IMG/VR virus record: IMGVR_UViG_3300030333_004761
Location: 1-51,215 of that record
Length of the DNA: 51,215 bases
Strand: one strand, 5' to 3'
Source: a virus
Every line of letters begins with the position of its first letter. Within the stretch, counting starts at the first letter, position 1. The notes under the pieces were generated by a model. It saw only the letters and a program-made list of their open reading frames with translations. It was not told the origin of the DNA and searched no databases. Below, piece after piece: positions 42,678 through 50,157 of this stretch. A program made the position numbers and the translations under genes.

Positions 42678-42908
42678 TTATGTAAACCTACTCAAGTTAG
42701 CACGAGGATGTGCTGATTGCACCTTAGACATCACTTCCTTAAAACCATCCTCAACTTTAGGAGTACCATAGGTAACACCACCAGCACCTTGAGACCAATC
42801 TTTATCCCAGTCTGGATTATCCTTTCTCCAATCATCATACTCTTTCATAGTCATAACTAACTCTTTAGTTTCACCTGTCTTTAGATTTTTTATAGGATAA
42901 GTTGGCAT
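42678..42908 (-). CDS. FmdB-type small protein without the zinc cysteines
   Basis: A 76-residue protein from ATG 42908 (MPTYPIKNLKTGETKELVMT), directly after the thyX stop. The N-terminal MPTY and the following strand layout are those of FmdB regulatory zinc-ribbon proteins, but the CxxC pairs are absent. Such Cys-less versions are common in T4-like cyanophages as hypothetical genes. The sequence MKEYDDWRKDNPDWDKDW is another family landmark. Function unknown. Confidence 0.6.
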   Translation of the reverse strand: MPTYPIKNLKTGETKELVMTMKEYDDWRKDNPDWDKDWSQGAGGVTYGTPKVEDGFKEVMSKVQSAHPRANLSRFT

Positions 42909-42909
42909 G

Positions 42910-43548
42910 TTAAATCCACTCCAATGCTGTTGCGATAGTTGGGAATTGCTCAATGAAAACTCTCTTTACATCGTTAGCAATATCCATGTGTTCTTTTTGT
43001 GTTCCATTAGCGGAACGTAAATCTATATAGTGAATCCATGACCGAACACTACCTGTCATGTATAGTTTGGTTGGTGTAGCAAGAGGTAATACAAACCGAG
43101 CACACTCCTTTGCTATACCTGCTTCAAGCATCTCCTTATAGAGTTTCATTCCATCAACAAAGTGTCTCTGCATTTTAATCTCAAAGTCTTGTTGTGTCAA
43201 TGGATCAATATCATCAATGCTATTCTGTCTGTTCTTTGTATCCTGACGACGTAATGCTGGTAAAGGAATCTCCTTTGCTAACATACTACTATCAGCATAT
43301 CTCTGAGAGAACTCTTGGTATGTAAATGATCTGTGCCTTAGTATCTGTGCAGCAAGACCACGTGTAGTTGATATCTCTACAGTCATATGTGCCTGTTCAA
43401 ATACAGACCAATGACCATGCTTAATACAATAACTTAATAACCCTGCTACATTAGGATTCTCTTGATTTTTTGGGTTAGATACCCTAGCAATATAACCAAT
43501 AGTTTTCTCTGCATCAGGTGTTACAGAGATCAAAGATACATTATTCAT
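42910..43548 (-). CDS. thyX: FAD-dependent thymidylate synthase
   Basis: A 212-residue ThyX, which makes dTMP from dUMP using FAD and methylene-tetrahydrofolate. The signature RHRSFTYQEFSQRYA (RHRx7S motif) is intact. HGHWSVFEQAHMTVEISTTR is the other conserved part, and TGSVRSWIHYIDLRSANGTQ near the C-terminus holds the substrate-binding Arg region. Length matches the family. Provides dTMP for phage DNA. ATGA overlap with the upstream gene. Confidence 0.95.
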   Translation of the reverse strand: MNNVSLISVTPDAEKTIGYIARVSNPKNQENPNVAGLLSYCIKHGHWSVFEQAHMTVEISTTRGLAAQILRHRSFTYQEFSQRYADSSMLAKEIPLPALRRQDTKNRQNSIDDIDPLTQQDFEIKMQRHFVDGMKLYKEMLEAGIAKECARFVLPLATPTKLYMTGSVRSWIHYIDLRSANGTQKEHMDIANDVKRVFIEQFPTIATALEWI

Positions 43549-43787
43549 GGATGTTTAAATAAAAATCGAGCAAGTAAATAGATACCAAATGCTTGCCAAT
43601 ATGTAATAGTTATCAACCCAAAAACACTGGGAGCTAACCAGTTCCATAATAGCATAATGATACCTGCTTTGGCAAATCCACCAAGGATTTTACCTAAAAC
43701 TTCAGAACCTTTTTCTTTACGACCTTGATCTAAGATCATATTATCTTCTTTTTTCTCTTCAATTTTTCTATCAAGATAGACCGTCAT
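43545..43787 (-). CDS. Small membrane protein
   Basis: An 80-residue protein. A charged N-terminus (MTVYLDRKIEEKKEDNMILD) is followed by two hydrophobic segments (GGFAKAGIIMLLWNWLAPSV; ITYWQAFGIYLLARFLF). Start ATG 43787 overlaps the upstream TGA; an internal ATG at MILDQ (codon 17) is an alternative. It lies between two conserved cyanophage genes. Function unknown. Confidence 0.6.
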   Translation of the reverse strand: MTVYLDRKIEEKKEDNMILDQGRKEKGSEVLGKILGGFAKAGIIMLLWNWLAPSVFGLITITYWQAFGIYLLARFLFKHP

Positions 43788-44047
43788 TTTGATTTCTTTT
43801 TCTTAGGTTTCTCTTTCTGACCATCATTCCATAAGGTTGGGTTTACCCTACCTGCTGATTGTTTAAATGTTACAAAATCTTTTTTATAAAGATCATAATA
43901 ATAATCAAAAAGGTCTACTGCTCTACTAGCAATAGACAAATCATGTCTTTCTTCACCATCAACCTTGTACGTTACAAGATAACATGTATAAGGAAGTTTG
44001 GTATCATCCGCATCTTCCTTTTGACAATTTTCTTTAATGATCCTCAC
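43784..44047 (-). CDS. Conserved small cyanophage protein
   Basis: An 87-residue protein (MRIIKENCQKEDADDTKLPY...) with a YTCYLVTYKVDGEERHDLSI strand pair, a helical FDYYYDLYKKDF segment and a Lys-rich end (KEKPKKKKSK). Coupled by ATGA at both ends. The style matches small hypothetical genes located near thyX and phoH in T4-like cyanophages. Function unknown. Confidence 0.55.
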   Translation of the reverse strand: MRIIKENCQKEDADDTKLPYTCYLVTYKVDGEERHDLSIASRAVDLFDYYYDLYKKDFVTFKQSAGRVNPTLWNDGQKEKPKKKKSK

Positions 44048-44511
44048 GATCTACCACCCCATTCTATCTGTGGGAATGCCTCAGATACAACGGCTTTAGT
44101 AATACGTTTATAACCTTTATTCATTTGACCATCCTTAACTAAGACTAGAAGTTCTGCTTCTTCAGCAGCAAGTCCTTCAAGGAGTTGAACAAACATAGAC
44201 TCACGTTTCAAAGCAGGTAATTTACTATCACCTCCTTGGAAGAACCTATAAAGACCTCTATACTCTTGCTCTAAGCGAGTATGATCTGTTCCTACGGGTG
44301 CATCGTTAGGTGTGTATGGAACATCACCTTCAGGAAGCAAAGAAATAACACTCTCATCAAAATTAATAATCAATAGTTGCCTTAAAGCAACACTATTATT
44401 CTCCCTGAGAATCTTTATTTTTTCTGCTTTTGTTTTAGCATTAGAGACCTTACGTAAGATCTCACTAATAAGTAACCTAGGGTTACTATTTTCAAGTGAT
44501 TTTTTTGGCAT
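44044..44511 (-). CDS. DUF6433-like phage protein
   Basis: A 155-residue protein. SEILRKVSNAKTKAEKIKIL then RENNSVALRQLLIINFDESV is the recognisable start of a conserved T4-like phage family, which I believe is DUF6433. The rest includes YRGLYRFFQGGDSKLPALKR and LLEGLAAEEAELLVLVKDGQ. T4-like phages carry it near replication genes. Function unknown. Confidence 0.65.
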   Translation of the reverse strand: MPKKSLENSNPRLLISEILRKVSNAKTKAEKIKILRENNSVALRQLLIINFDESVISLLPEGDVPYTPNDAPVGTDHTRLEQEYRGLYRFFQGGDSKLPALKRESMFVQLLEGLAAEEAELLVLVKDGQMNKGYKRITKAVVSEAFPQIEWGGRS

Positions 44512-44513
44512 AA

Positions 44514-44744
44514 TTAATCCTCATCATCAGTTTCAAACTCATTTTCTCTACGAAGGTAGAGATACTCATCATGAATCATGTTGCCATTTTCATCCAACAT
44601 TTCTGGATGTATAACTGCTCTTGTATAAGCAGCATTCTCAACATAATCTTCGACATAGCCTTTGGCTAACCAAGAAACAGTTATTCCAAGAATAAATGCT
44701 CCTATTACAACTAGGACAACGAGTGCGATAAGCATTGGTTCCAT
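44514..44744 (-). CDS. Membrane-anchored small protein
   Basis: A 76-residue protein with one N-terminal span (LIALVVLVVIGAFILGITVS) and an acidic soluble tail (EMLDENGNMIHDEYLYLRRE...). CGGAG lies about 7 bases upstream of the ATG, and a CTAAATA late element about 22 bases upstream. Probably inner membrane, tail facing cytoplasm or periplasm. Function unknown. Confidence 0.6.
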   Translation of the reverse strand: MEPMLIALVVLVVIGAFILGITVSWLAKGYVEDYVENAAYTRAVIHPEMLDENGNMIHDEYLYLRRENEFETDDED

Positions 44745-44765
44745 AGTTTTCTCCGTAGCTATTTT

Positions 44766-44772
44766 TATTTAG
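44766..44772 (-). promoter_or_regulatory. Late promoter element CTAAATA
   Basis: Minus-strand CTAAATA in the gap between the glutaredoxin and the membrane-anchored protein gene at 44744. Confidence 0.55.
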
Positions 44773-44779
44773 AGAGATT

Positions 44780-45016
44780 TCAAATAAGTTTTTTATTCCT
44801 TAGATATCTCACGGCTTCAGTACAACCTCCAAGATTTTCTCCACCGAGAACAACTTGAGGGAAAGTAGACCCTTTACCGAATTGATTATAGAATGCTTCT
44901 CTTTGAAAGTCAACACCTAGTTTATATTCAGCATAATTATATCCCTTACCAGATAATACTTGCTTTATCTGAGTGCAATAAGGGCACCCATCTCTTGTGT
45001 AAACAGTAAAATTCAT
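44780..45016 (-). CDS. grx: Glutaredoxin
   Basis: A 78-residue glutaredoxin. The redox motif CPYC is at residues 11-14, the cis-Pro is in TFPQVVLGG, and GGCTEAVRYL is the glutathione-binding C-terminal helix start. It is the expected length for phage glutaredoxins (T4 nrdC family). A likely electron donor for ribonucleotide reductase or a thiol exchange factor. A late element lies about 42 bases upstream, overlapping the terminator of the porin-like gene. Confidence 0.93.
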   Translation of the reverse strand: MNFTVYTRDGCPYCTQIKQVLSGKGYNYAEYKLGVDFQREAFYNQFGKGSTFPQVVLGGENLGGCTEAVRYLRNKKLI

Positions 45017-45031
45017 AAGTTTTTTTAGAAT

Positions 45032-45058
45032 AAAAAAGGGTATCCGAAGATACCCTTT
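45032..45058 (-). terminator. Intrinsic terminator after the porin-like gene
   Basis: Minus-strand AAAGGGTATC, TTCG loop, GATACCCTTT then TTTTA: a 10-bp perfect stem with a stable UUCG tetraloop, 22 bases after the stop at 45080. Confidence 0.85.
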
Positions 45059-45064
45059 ATTTAG
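45058..45064 (-). promoter_or_regulatory. Late promoter element CTAAATA upstream of glutaredoxin
   Basis: Minus-strand CTAAATA that abuts the terminator stem, about 42 bases before the glutaredoxin ATG. Confidence 0.45.
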
Positions 45065-45079
45065 ATATAAATCGTACCC

Positions 45080-45472
45080 TTAGAATACGAACTTAGCACC
45101 TACTTTAGCACCCCAGTCAACGATGTTGTCGCCAGAAGCGTCTTCACCATTAGAGATTCCAGAAAGCTCACCATAGAAAGCTAAATCTTCTGTAGCAGCA
45201 ACAGAAGCACCGATCTTACCAGAAAGTTCTGTTTCTGTATCATCAGTAGAATCTGAATGAACTAGAGAAGGACCACCTTGTACATAGTAAGCAACTTTAC
45301 CACCTTCGGTAACACCTTCGTAACCAATATGAATATCTGATGTAGCAGAGCTGTAGTCGCCATCAGGATATGATAGGTTTGACTCGACATTCACATATGG
45401 ACCAGCAAAAGCTGCACCAGCGAGTAGGAATGGAGATGCTGCAACAGCAGCGATTGTTGATTTAATAGACAT
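45080..45472 (-). CDS. Exported porin-like small beta-barrel protein
   Basis: A 130-residue protein with a signal peptide (MSIKSTIAAVAASPFLLAGA then AFA, cleavage likely before GPYVNVES). The mature part is a series of alternating strands (VNVESNLSYPDGDYSSATSD, KVAYYVQGGPSLVHS, LSGKIGASVAATEDLAFYGE) and ends WGAKVGAKFVF. The aromatic C-terminal Phe is an outer-membrane barrel signal. About 108 mature residues are enough for an 8-stranded barrel. Gene has its own structured leader, dual promoter and strong terminator, and no obvious Shine-Dalgarno. Role unknown; surface modification of the host is possible. Confidence 0.7.
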   Translation of the reverse strand: MSIKSTIAAVAASPFLLAGAAFAGPYVNVESNLSYPDGDYSSATSDIHIGYEGVTEGGKVAYYVQGGPSLVHSDSTDDTETELSGKIGASVAATEDLAFYGELSGISNGEDASGDNIVDWGAKVGAKFVF

Positions 45473-45590
45473 GTTTTTTGTTAAGTGTCTCGCAAGGATA
45501 CAAAAAGACCCTGCGGATGATAGACTTCCCCGACATGGGAGTCTGTTTTGTCCAACACAGGGTTACGATAGTTTCGAGTCCTTTGTTAAG
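45473..45590 (-). ncRNA. Structured 5' leader RNA of the porin-like gene
   Basis: The 118-base untranslated leader folds, by eye, into an outer helix ACCCTG (45558-45563) with CAGGGT (45508-45513) enclosing a hairpin at about 45522-45544 (AGACT-CCC ... GGG-A-AGTCT with one bulged base). The long gene-free leader is unique in this dense genome. It could be a riboswitch-like element, an mRNA stabiliser or a small RNA; I do not recognise a known class. Confidence 0.5.
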
Positions 45591-45593
45591 AAG

Positions 45594-45627
45594 TATTTAT
45601 AATAACACAGACCTTATTTCTTGTCAA
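45594..45627 (-). promoter_or_regulatory. Dual promoter: sigma70-type plus exact T4 late element
   Basis: Minus strand: TTGACA (45622-45627), 17-base spacer, TATTAT (45599-45604) and, overlapping it, TATAAATA (45594-45601). The -35 sits in the last codons of the upstream 55-residue gene. Confidence 0.7.
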
Positions 45628-45781
45628 GTGTGCCAGTTTTTGAACTGGTTTCTTTCTGGTTTTCCTCATGTTTAATACGCCACTTAACTTGTTTAGCATA
45701 CCGTACTTCTTCTGGTGTGTACCAATCAGGATGTTTCTTTGCTCTCTTTAGTATTTTCTTTGCTGCTTTTTTGTCGTTCAT
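45614..45781 (-). CDS. Small basic conserved protein
   Basis: A 55-residue protein from ATG 45781, overlapping the end of the upstream gene by 56 bases in another frame. Begins MNDKKAAKKILKRAKKHPDW and continues YTPEEVRYAKQVKWRIKHEE. The HPDWYTPEEVxYA segment resembles a small conserved protein of cyanophages. Length and base use look coding; function unknown. Confidence 0.6.
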   Translation of the reverse strand: MNDKKAAKKILKRAKKHPDWYTPEEVRYAKQVKWRIKHEENQKETSSKTGTLDKK

Positions 45782-45986
45782 GTTTAGCTTTAATTGTATA
45801 TTCTGTTAATTTCTTTCGTGCTTCTACAAGTTGTCTTGCTGTCTCCAATCTCTCATCAAAATATTTTTCAGGATCATATGAAAGATAATCTTCTTGACCA
45901 AGATAATCAAACTCAGCATCATTATTACCAAGCAACTTCTTTAGCTCTTTAGGTAAGTATTTATTCCTGATCTTTGGTAATTCCAT
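45726..45986 (-). CDS. Small hypothetical protein
   Basis: An 86-residue helical protein (MELPKIRNKYLPKELKKLLG ... DERLETARQLVEARKKLTEY) with a Lys/Glu/Ser-rich end. It follows the oxygenase gene by one base and overlaps the next gene by 56 bases, an unusually long overlap here. Function unknown. Confidence 0.55.
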   Translation of the reverse strand: MELPKIRNKYLPKELKKLLGNNDAEFDYLGQEDYLSYDPEKYFDERLETARQLVEARKKLTEYTIKAKHERQKSSKENTKESKETS

Positions 45987-45987
45987 A

Positions 45988-46539
45988 TCAAATATAAGTT
46001 GCTACTAGTACAATTCTTTTATCCTTTTTAGGAAGCATGAAGTAATGCTCACCAGTAAATGTAATTATATCATCCTCTTTAGGATCAAATACTTCACCTT
46101 CACAAACTGTCTGACCCCCACTAGATGTCAAATATATTATCAAATTATTATGAGGAAATTTATGGTCTGTATGAGGAATAGTTTGTTGCTTCCCTTCTTG
46201 AGGGAAAACCATATTAGCATTCATCCTATACAAACAATTTAATTCTATATTATTATGATTAAAAATTTCTACTAATACATTATAAAAAGGTTCAACATAA
46301 TTTGAACCAGGATAACTATACTTTCTATTATCTAAAGGTCTAGTAAGAACATCATGTGATAAAAATGAAGTCTCTGAATACTTACTTACATCATCGCCTC
46401 TATCAATAAGTTTATTATAAGATGGACTATCTTGATGAATAAAATATTCATTATAAAACCATTGAAAATATGGTCCAAGTACTAAAGACTTTAAACTATT
46501 ATAACTATCAGTCTTAGGATTTTCTAATTGTATAATCAT
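45988..46539 (-). CDS. 2-oxoglutarate/Fe(II) oxygenase-like protein
   Basis: A 183-residue protein from ATG 46539 (MIIQLENPKTDSYNSLKSLV), overlapping the TGA of the large virion gene; a TTG at 46560 is an alternative. TIPHTDHKFPHNNLIIYLTS supplies the HxD, and DIITFTGEHYFMLPKKDKRI supplies the distal His and Arg. This is the sixth cupin-fold gene in the window and the only one at the right end. It is probably co-transcribed with the virion gene. Substrate unknown. Confidence 0.75.
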   Translation of the reverse strand: MIIQLENPKTDSYNSLKSLVLGPYFQWFYNEYFIHQDSPSYNKLIDRGDDVSKYSETSFLSHDVLTRPLDNRKYSYPGSNYVEPFYNVLVEIFNHNNIELNCLYRMNANMVFPQEGKQQTIPHTDHKFPHNNLIIYLTSSGGQTVCEGEVFDPKEDDIITFTGEHYFMLPKKDKRIVLVATYI

Positions 46540-49500
46540 TGTGTTGTTGAATATTCCCAACCTATAGCCATCCTAGTATGCCAAGTTAAATTGCCATCAC
46601 CAGTATGATTCAAGTCAAGTGATGATGCTATTATAGCATTAGTTGCGGTAAATGTGCCAACTGTTATGTCAGCTTTACATGGAGTGTCTTGAGTTGACAA
46701 TGAAGAAGCAACAATAGTATTCTGAGGATCACGTAGAATCCACCCTACTCCTGCAGGATTTAAGTCCCATGTATCCCACTGATTTGATATGTTGTTTATT
46801 GTAGCAGATATTGCATAGGTTCCAGCAGTAACATTATTAACACTAAAGAATGAAGATGTGTTATGAGATGAAGTTACTGTTGTAGTACCAATCAAACTAC
46901 CTTGCCATGATATAGTTGCTTGATTGTCTGCTTGAACCTCAAATACATATGTTCCTGCTACTGATACAGTAATAGTCCAGTTAGCAGTAAAGGTATTACC
47001 AACTAAAGGTTGAGTATTTGATGGATAGATACCATAATTTTTTAATATTGGACCCCATAAATTAGTAGCAGAAGTTGAGTTACCATCAATAGCTTTAACC
47101 CAACCATCAGAATCTTTAAAGCAAAGTTTCTGTCCACTATTTTGTACTACAAATCCATATGGATTGTTTAATATCACTGCTGGATATGTCTTATTACCCT
47201 TAACGTTAATAGTAACTGATGCAGATCCAGTCTCTGCTGCTCCTTGTGTAAGGGTTTTCCCTGCTATAGCATAAGTTCCTAAAGCTTTCGTGGGATTTAA
47301 TGTAGTAGTACCAGATTGATTTGTAATTGTTCCTACAACTACAGAAGCATTACAATCTTCACCATGTCTATCTTTAAAACAAATCTTAGAACCACCATCT
47401 CTAATAGTAAATCCACCAGAATTATCAATAATAGTAGCAGTATAAGTTTGTCCAGCAGTTACATTAACTGTAGCAGAATCACTACCAGAATAAGATCCTC
47501 CCTGTGTAAAGGATGCACCAGCAACAGAGTAAGTTCCTAACGCAGTACCAGCAGTACTAGGATTATCAGCCCAAGAAAAGTTTAATTGTACATCAGCAGT
47601 ACCTGATCCACTTGCAACTAGGTTACCTGCTCCATCAAAATAAACAGATACATTACTACTATAAGAATAGGTTTGTATATCTTCATCCCAACTTAGATCC
47701 AAATCTAAAGTACCCTCACCAGCACCTGTTGTTACTAGATTACCATTACTATCAAATGAAACACTTAAAGTATTCTGAGAAGATTGTTGACGTAAGACCC
47801 ATGCTACACCTGCAGGATTATTACCCCACCTATCATCATTAGGTCCAGTAGCATTATTAACAGCAGCAGTTATTATATGGTTACCTTCAGTAAGTCCTGT
47901 TAAGGTATAAGTTGTACTAGTTTGAAAAGAAGAAACAGTTCCTTGATTAACACCATCAAATCCAATATCAACAGTATTATCTCCTTGTACTTCTAACTCA
48001 TAGTTTCCAGGTGCAGGAATATTAACATTCCAAGTAGCATTTTGAGTAACACCAGCATGTGTATTTTGATTTGAAGAAAATACCGCATAAGTATTCATAA
48101 AATCAGACCAATCCATATGAGGACTAGACCTAACCCATGCAACTGAAGTAGATGAAGCACAGAGTCCACCCTTACATATTTTAATATAATAACCACCAGG
48201 ATTTACATCCCAATTAAATGGATCACCTCTATAAAGATTAACAACACTAAACTGCATCCTATGATTACCAGCAGAAAGATTACCTAAATTAATAATCTGT
48301 GTTCCTAAACCAGCAGTATAATCTATGTCCTGATTAAAAAGTATCCCTTCAGTAGGTCCATATAAAATAAACTTAGATTTATTATCAGATTGAAATTCAA
48401 TAGTATATGATCCTTCAGTTGGTATATTAATAAAAGTTTCTGCTTTTTGCCAAGAATTAATATAAGGATCTATCTCTGTATCAGCAGGTTTAATCGAATA
48501 GATTGCATAATCATCTAAAAATTGTGTCCAAGGAACATCAGCATTACTAGGTGGTCCTGTTCTAACCCAATCTGATGTGCCAAGTTGACCTGTATTACCA
48601 GCAGCAGTACATTGAAGTGATGATGCTACAATACTATTACCAGAATCTCTTACAACCCAAGCAATACCTGCTGGATTAACATTCCATGTGTTATCAGAAC
48701 CATAAGAATTAGTAATCCTTACTGTCATATCATTCTCACCAGCATTGAGAGAAGTAGTAGCAGTATATGGTGTAGATAATGGACCAGATCTAAAAATTCC
48801 TCCTTCAGCAGTCATGAAGGCAGAATTACTACCATTTAAAAATATTTCAGCATTATCATCACAACCAAAAGTAAATCCATATGTAGTTGTTTCTGGAAGA
48901 TTAATCTTATAGGAAATTTCTTGTACTAAACCAGGTAATGTACAAACTTCTGGGTTGACCCAAACAGCGTACGTATTACCTTCCTCACTCCAGTGCCCAC
49001 CAATATTAGTTTGAACATCCTCAGTATTAACCTGACCTATACGTACAGTAGCATTACAATCATTACCATGTAAGTCTTTAAAACAAAGTGTCTTACCTTC
49101 ATCTCTAACTTCAAACCCACCACTATTATCAGTAATAGTAGCAGTGTAAGTATTATTATAAGTGGGACCACTACCACTAGATCCAGACGTTACAGATACA
49201 GAAGCTTGTGCTGTACCATGTCGTACACCTGGTGTCTGAGTAAATGTAATACCACCAACACTATAAGTTCCTAATGCAGTATCATATGCATTAGGATTAT
49301 CACTCCATTCAAAATCTAAAATAACAGTACCAGAAGTTGATGCAGTATCACTAGTAGCAATTAAATTACCACTGGGATCAAAGGATGCAGATAAAAGGTC
49401 ATCACTAATAATAGATTCTGCTTCAGAAGTTACAGCGAAAGTAACTGGTGTTGATTTTTGCTTCTTATATCGAGTTACAGCAGTACCATTAGGTAGAAAG

Positions 49501-49940
49501 AATTTTATTGGAAGTATATTAATATCTGGATCATAATCAACACAAGTATCTGGTGTTAGAATAGGAACCTGAAAATTATCATCTAAACCAAAAGTATCTT
49601 TATTATATGGTGACCATGCATAACAAATACCTTCTGGATCAATGCAAGTTTTCCAACTTAAATCATCGTCATCATAACCATCCCAATCATTAACACAATC
49701 ATAATATTCTGTAGTACCATCCTTTAAAGTTCTTTCCTTACATCTACGTTTAGTTTTCCAAGGTTTTCTTCTACCATAAATGTCCTCCCAGATTGTCCAA
49801 TCAGGATGGCCATAATCAATGACAGTAATATACGGATCAGGATCAGTGACAGGTGTTGGTCTTAATCCTTTCTTCTGTTCATCTGTTAAAACAACATCAC
49901 ATACTGGTCCCAATGGACCTGATGGATAATAATAACCCAT
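46536..49940 (-). CDS. Large repeat-built virion protein (PA14-like modules)
   Basis: A 1134-residue protein starting MGYYYPSGPLGPVCDVVLTD. The body alternates two module types. One contains YEL/EVQGDNxxxIxxxG, AGENDMTVRITNS and ends WDxNPAGxAWVLRD (at least four copies, e.g. NTWNVNPAGIAWVVRD, DRWGNNPAGVAWVLRQ, DTWDLNPAGVGWILRD), reminiscent of PA14-like carbohydrate-binding folds. The other has LGTYSVAGxxFTQG ... TYTATIIDNSGGFTIRDGGS, CFKDxHGxDCNA (three copies). Likely a long adhesin or tail-associated protein. A hairpin and late element lie directly upstream. Confidence 0.65.
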   Translation of the reverse strand: MGYYYPSGPLGPVCDVVLTDEQKKGLRPTPVTDPDPYITVIDYGHPDWTIWEDIYGRRKPWKTKRRCKERTLKDGTTEYYDCVNDWDGYDDDDLSWKTCIDPEGICYAWSPYNKDTFGLDDNFQVPILTPDTCVDYDPDINILPIKFFLPNGTAVTRYKKQKSTPVTFAVTSEAESIISDDLLSASFDPSGNLIATSDTASTSGTVILDFEWSDNPNAYDTALGTYSVGGITFTQTPGVRHGTAQASVSVTSGSSGSGPTYNNTYTATITDNSGGFEVRDEGKTLCFKDLHGNDCNATVRIGQVNTEDVQTNIGGHWSEEGNTYAVWVNPEVCTLPGLVQEISYKINLPETTTYGFTFGCDDNAEIFLNGSNSAFMTAEGGIFRSGPLSTPYTATTSLNAGENDMTVRITNSYGSDNTWNVNPAGIAWVVRDSGNSIVASSLQCTAAGNTGQLGTSDWVRTGPPSNADVPWTQFLDDYAIYSIKPADTEIDPYINSWQKAETFINIPTEGSYTIEFQSDNKSKFILYGPTEGILFNQDIDYTAGLGTQIINLGNLSAGNHRMQFSVVNLYRGDPFNWDVNPGGYYIKICKGGLCASSTSVAWVRSSPHMDWSDFMNTYAVFSSNQNTHAGVTQNATWNVNIPAPGNYELEVQGDNTVDIGFDGVNQGTVSSFQTSTTYTLTGLTEGNHIITAAVNNATGPNDDRWGNNPAGVAWVLRQQSSQNTLSVSFDSNGNLVTTGAGEGTLDLDLSWDEDIQTYSYSSNVSVYFDGAGNLVASGSGTADVQLNFSWADNPSTAGTALGTYSVAGASFTQGGSYSGSDSATVNVTAGQTYTATIIDNSGGFTIRDGGSKICFKDRHGEDCNASVVVGTITNQSGTTTLNPTKALGTYAIAGKTLTQGAAETGSASVTINVKGNKTYPAVILNNPYGFVVQNSGQKLCFKDSDGWVKAIDGNSTSATNLWGPILKNYGIYPSNTQPLVGNTFTANWTITVSVAGTYVFEVQADNQATISWQGSLIGTTTVTSSHNTSSFFSVNNVTAGTYAISATINNISNQWDTWDLNPAGVGWILRDPQNTIVASSLSTQDTPCKADITVGTFTATNAIIASSLDLNHTGDGNLTWHTRMAIGWEYSTTQ

Positions 49941-49942
49941 AA

Positions 49943-49972
49943 AAATAGAGGGTGTGTACCCCTCTATTTATT
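49943..49972 (-). promoter_or_regulatory. Late promoter AATAAATA and 10-bp hairpin at the start of the large virion gene
   Basis: AATAAATA (49965-49972) overlaps the 5' arm of a perfect 10-bp stem (AAATAGAGGG / CCCTCTATTT, 49943-49969) whose 3' arm ends three bases before the ATG. The only Shine-Dalgarno-like sequence (GAGGGG) is inside the 5' arm. It could be a terminator for the gene at 49972 or a translational control hairpin. Confidence 0.5.
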
Positions 49973-50157
49973 TAAGACTGGTCAAACCCCTTTTTTCTTT
50001 TCCAATCAGCATACATGCTACCAAATATCATACCTTCATGAGATTTTATATCATCACCATCAAGAATTTCTTTTTGACGTTTAGAAAGACTAACTCCTTT
50101 CATAGTGGGATATTCTTTTTCCCAATTCTTAATATCATTTATCATTTGTTCTTTCAT
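49972..50157 (-). CDS. Small hypothetical protein
   Basis: A 61-residue protein from ATG 50157 ([20 protein letters not shown]...), with AAGGATA ahead; a TTG at 50169 is an alternative. Contains LSKRQKEILDGDDIKSHEGM, a helix-turn-helix-like stretch but too short to call. Stop codon of the upstream gene overlaps (TAATG). Confidence 0.5.
   Translation of the reverse strand: MKEQMINDIKNWEKEYPTMKGVSLSKRQKEILDGDDIKSHEGMIFGSMYADWKRKKGFDQS

Noticed and set aside
45473-45590. Glutamine riboswitch (glnA / Downstream-peptide motif) in the porin leader
   Set aside because: The conserved core sequences I remember for that class are not present; the fold differs.
45560-45600. Plus-strand TTTCGAGTCC resembling a tRNA T-loop
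   Set aside because: No matching T stem, acceptor stem or anticodon arm around it; better explained as part of the minus-strand leader RNA.
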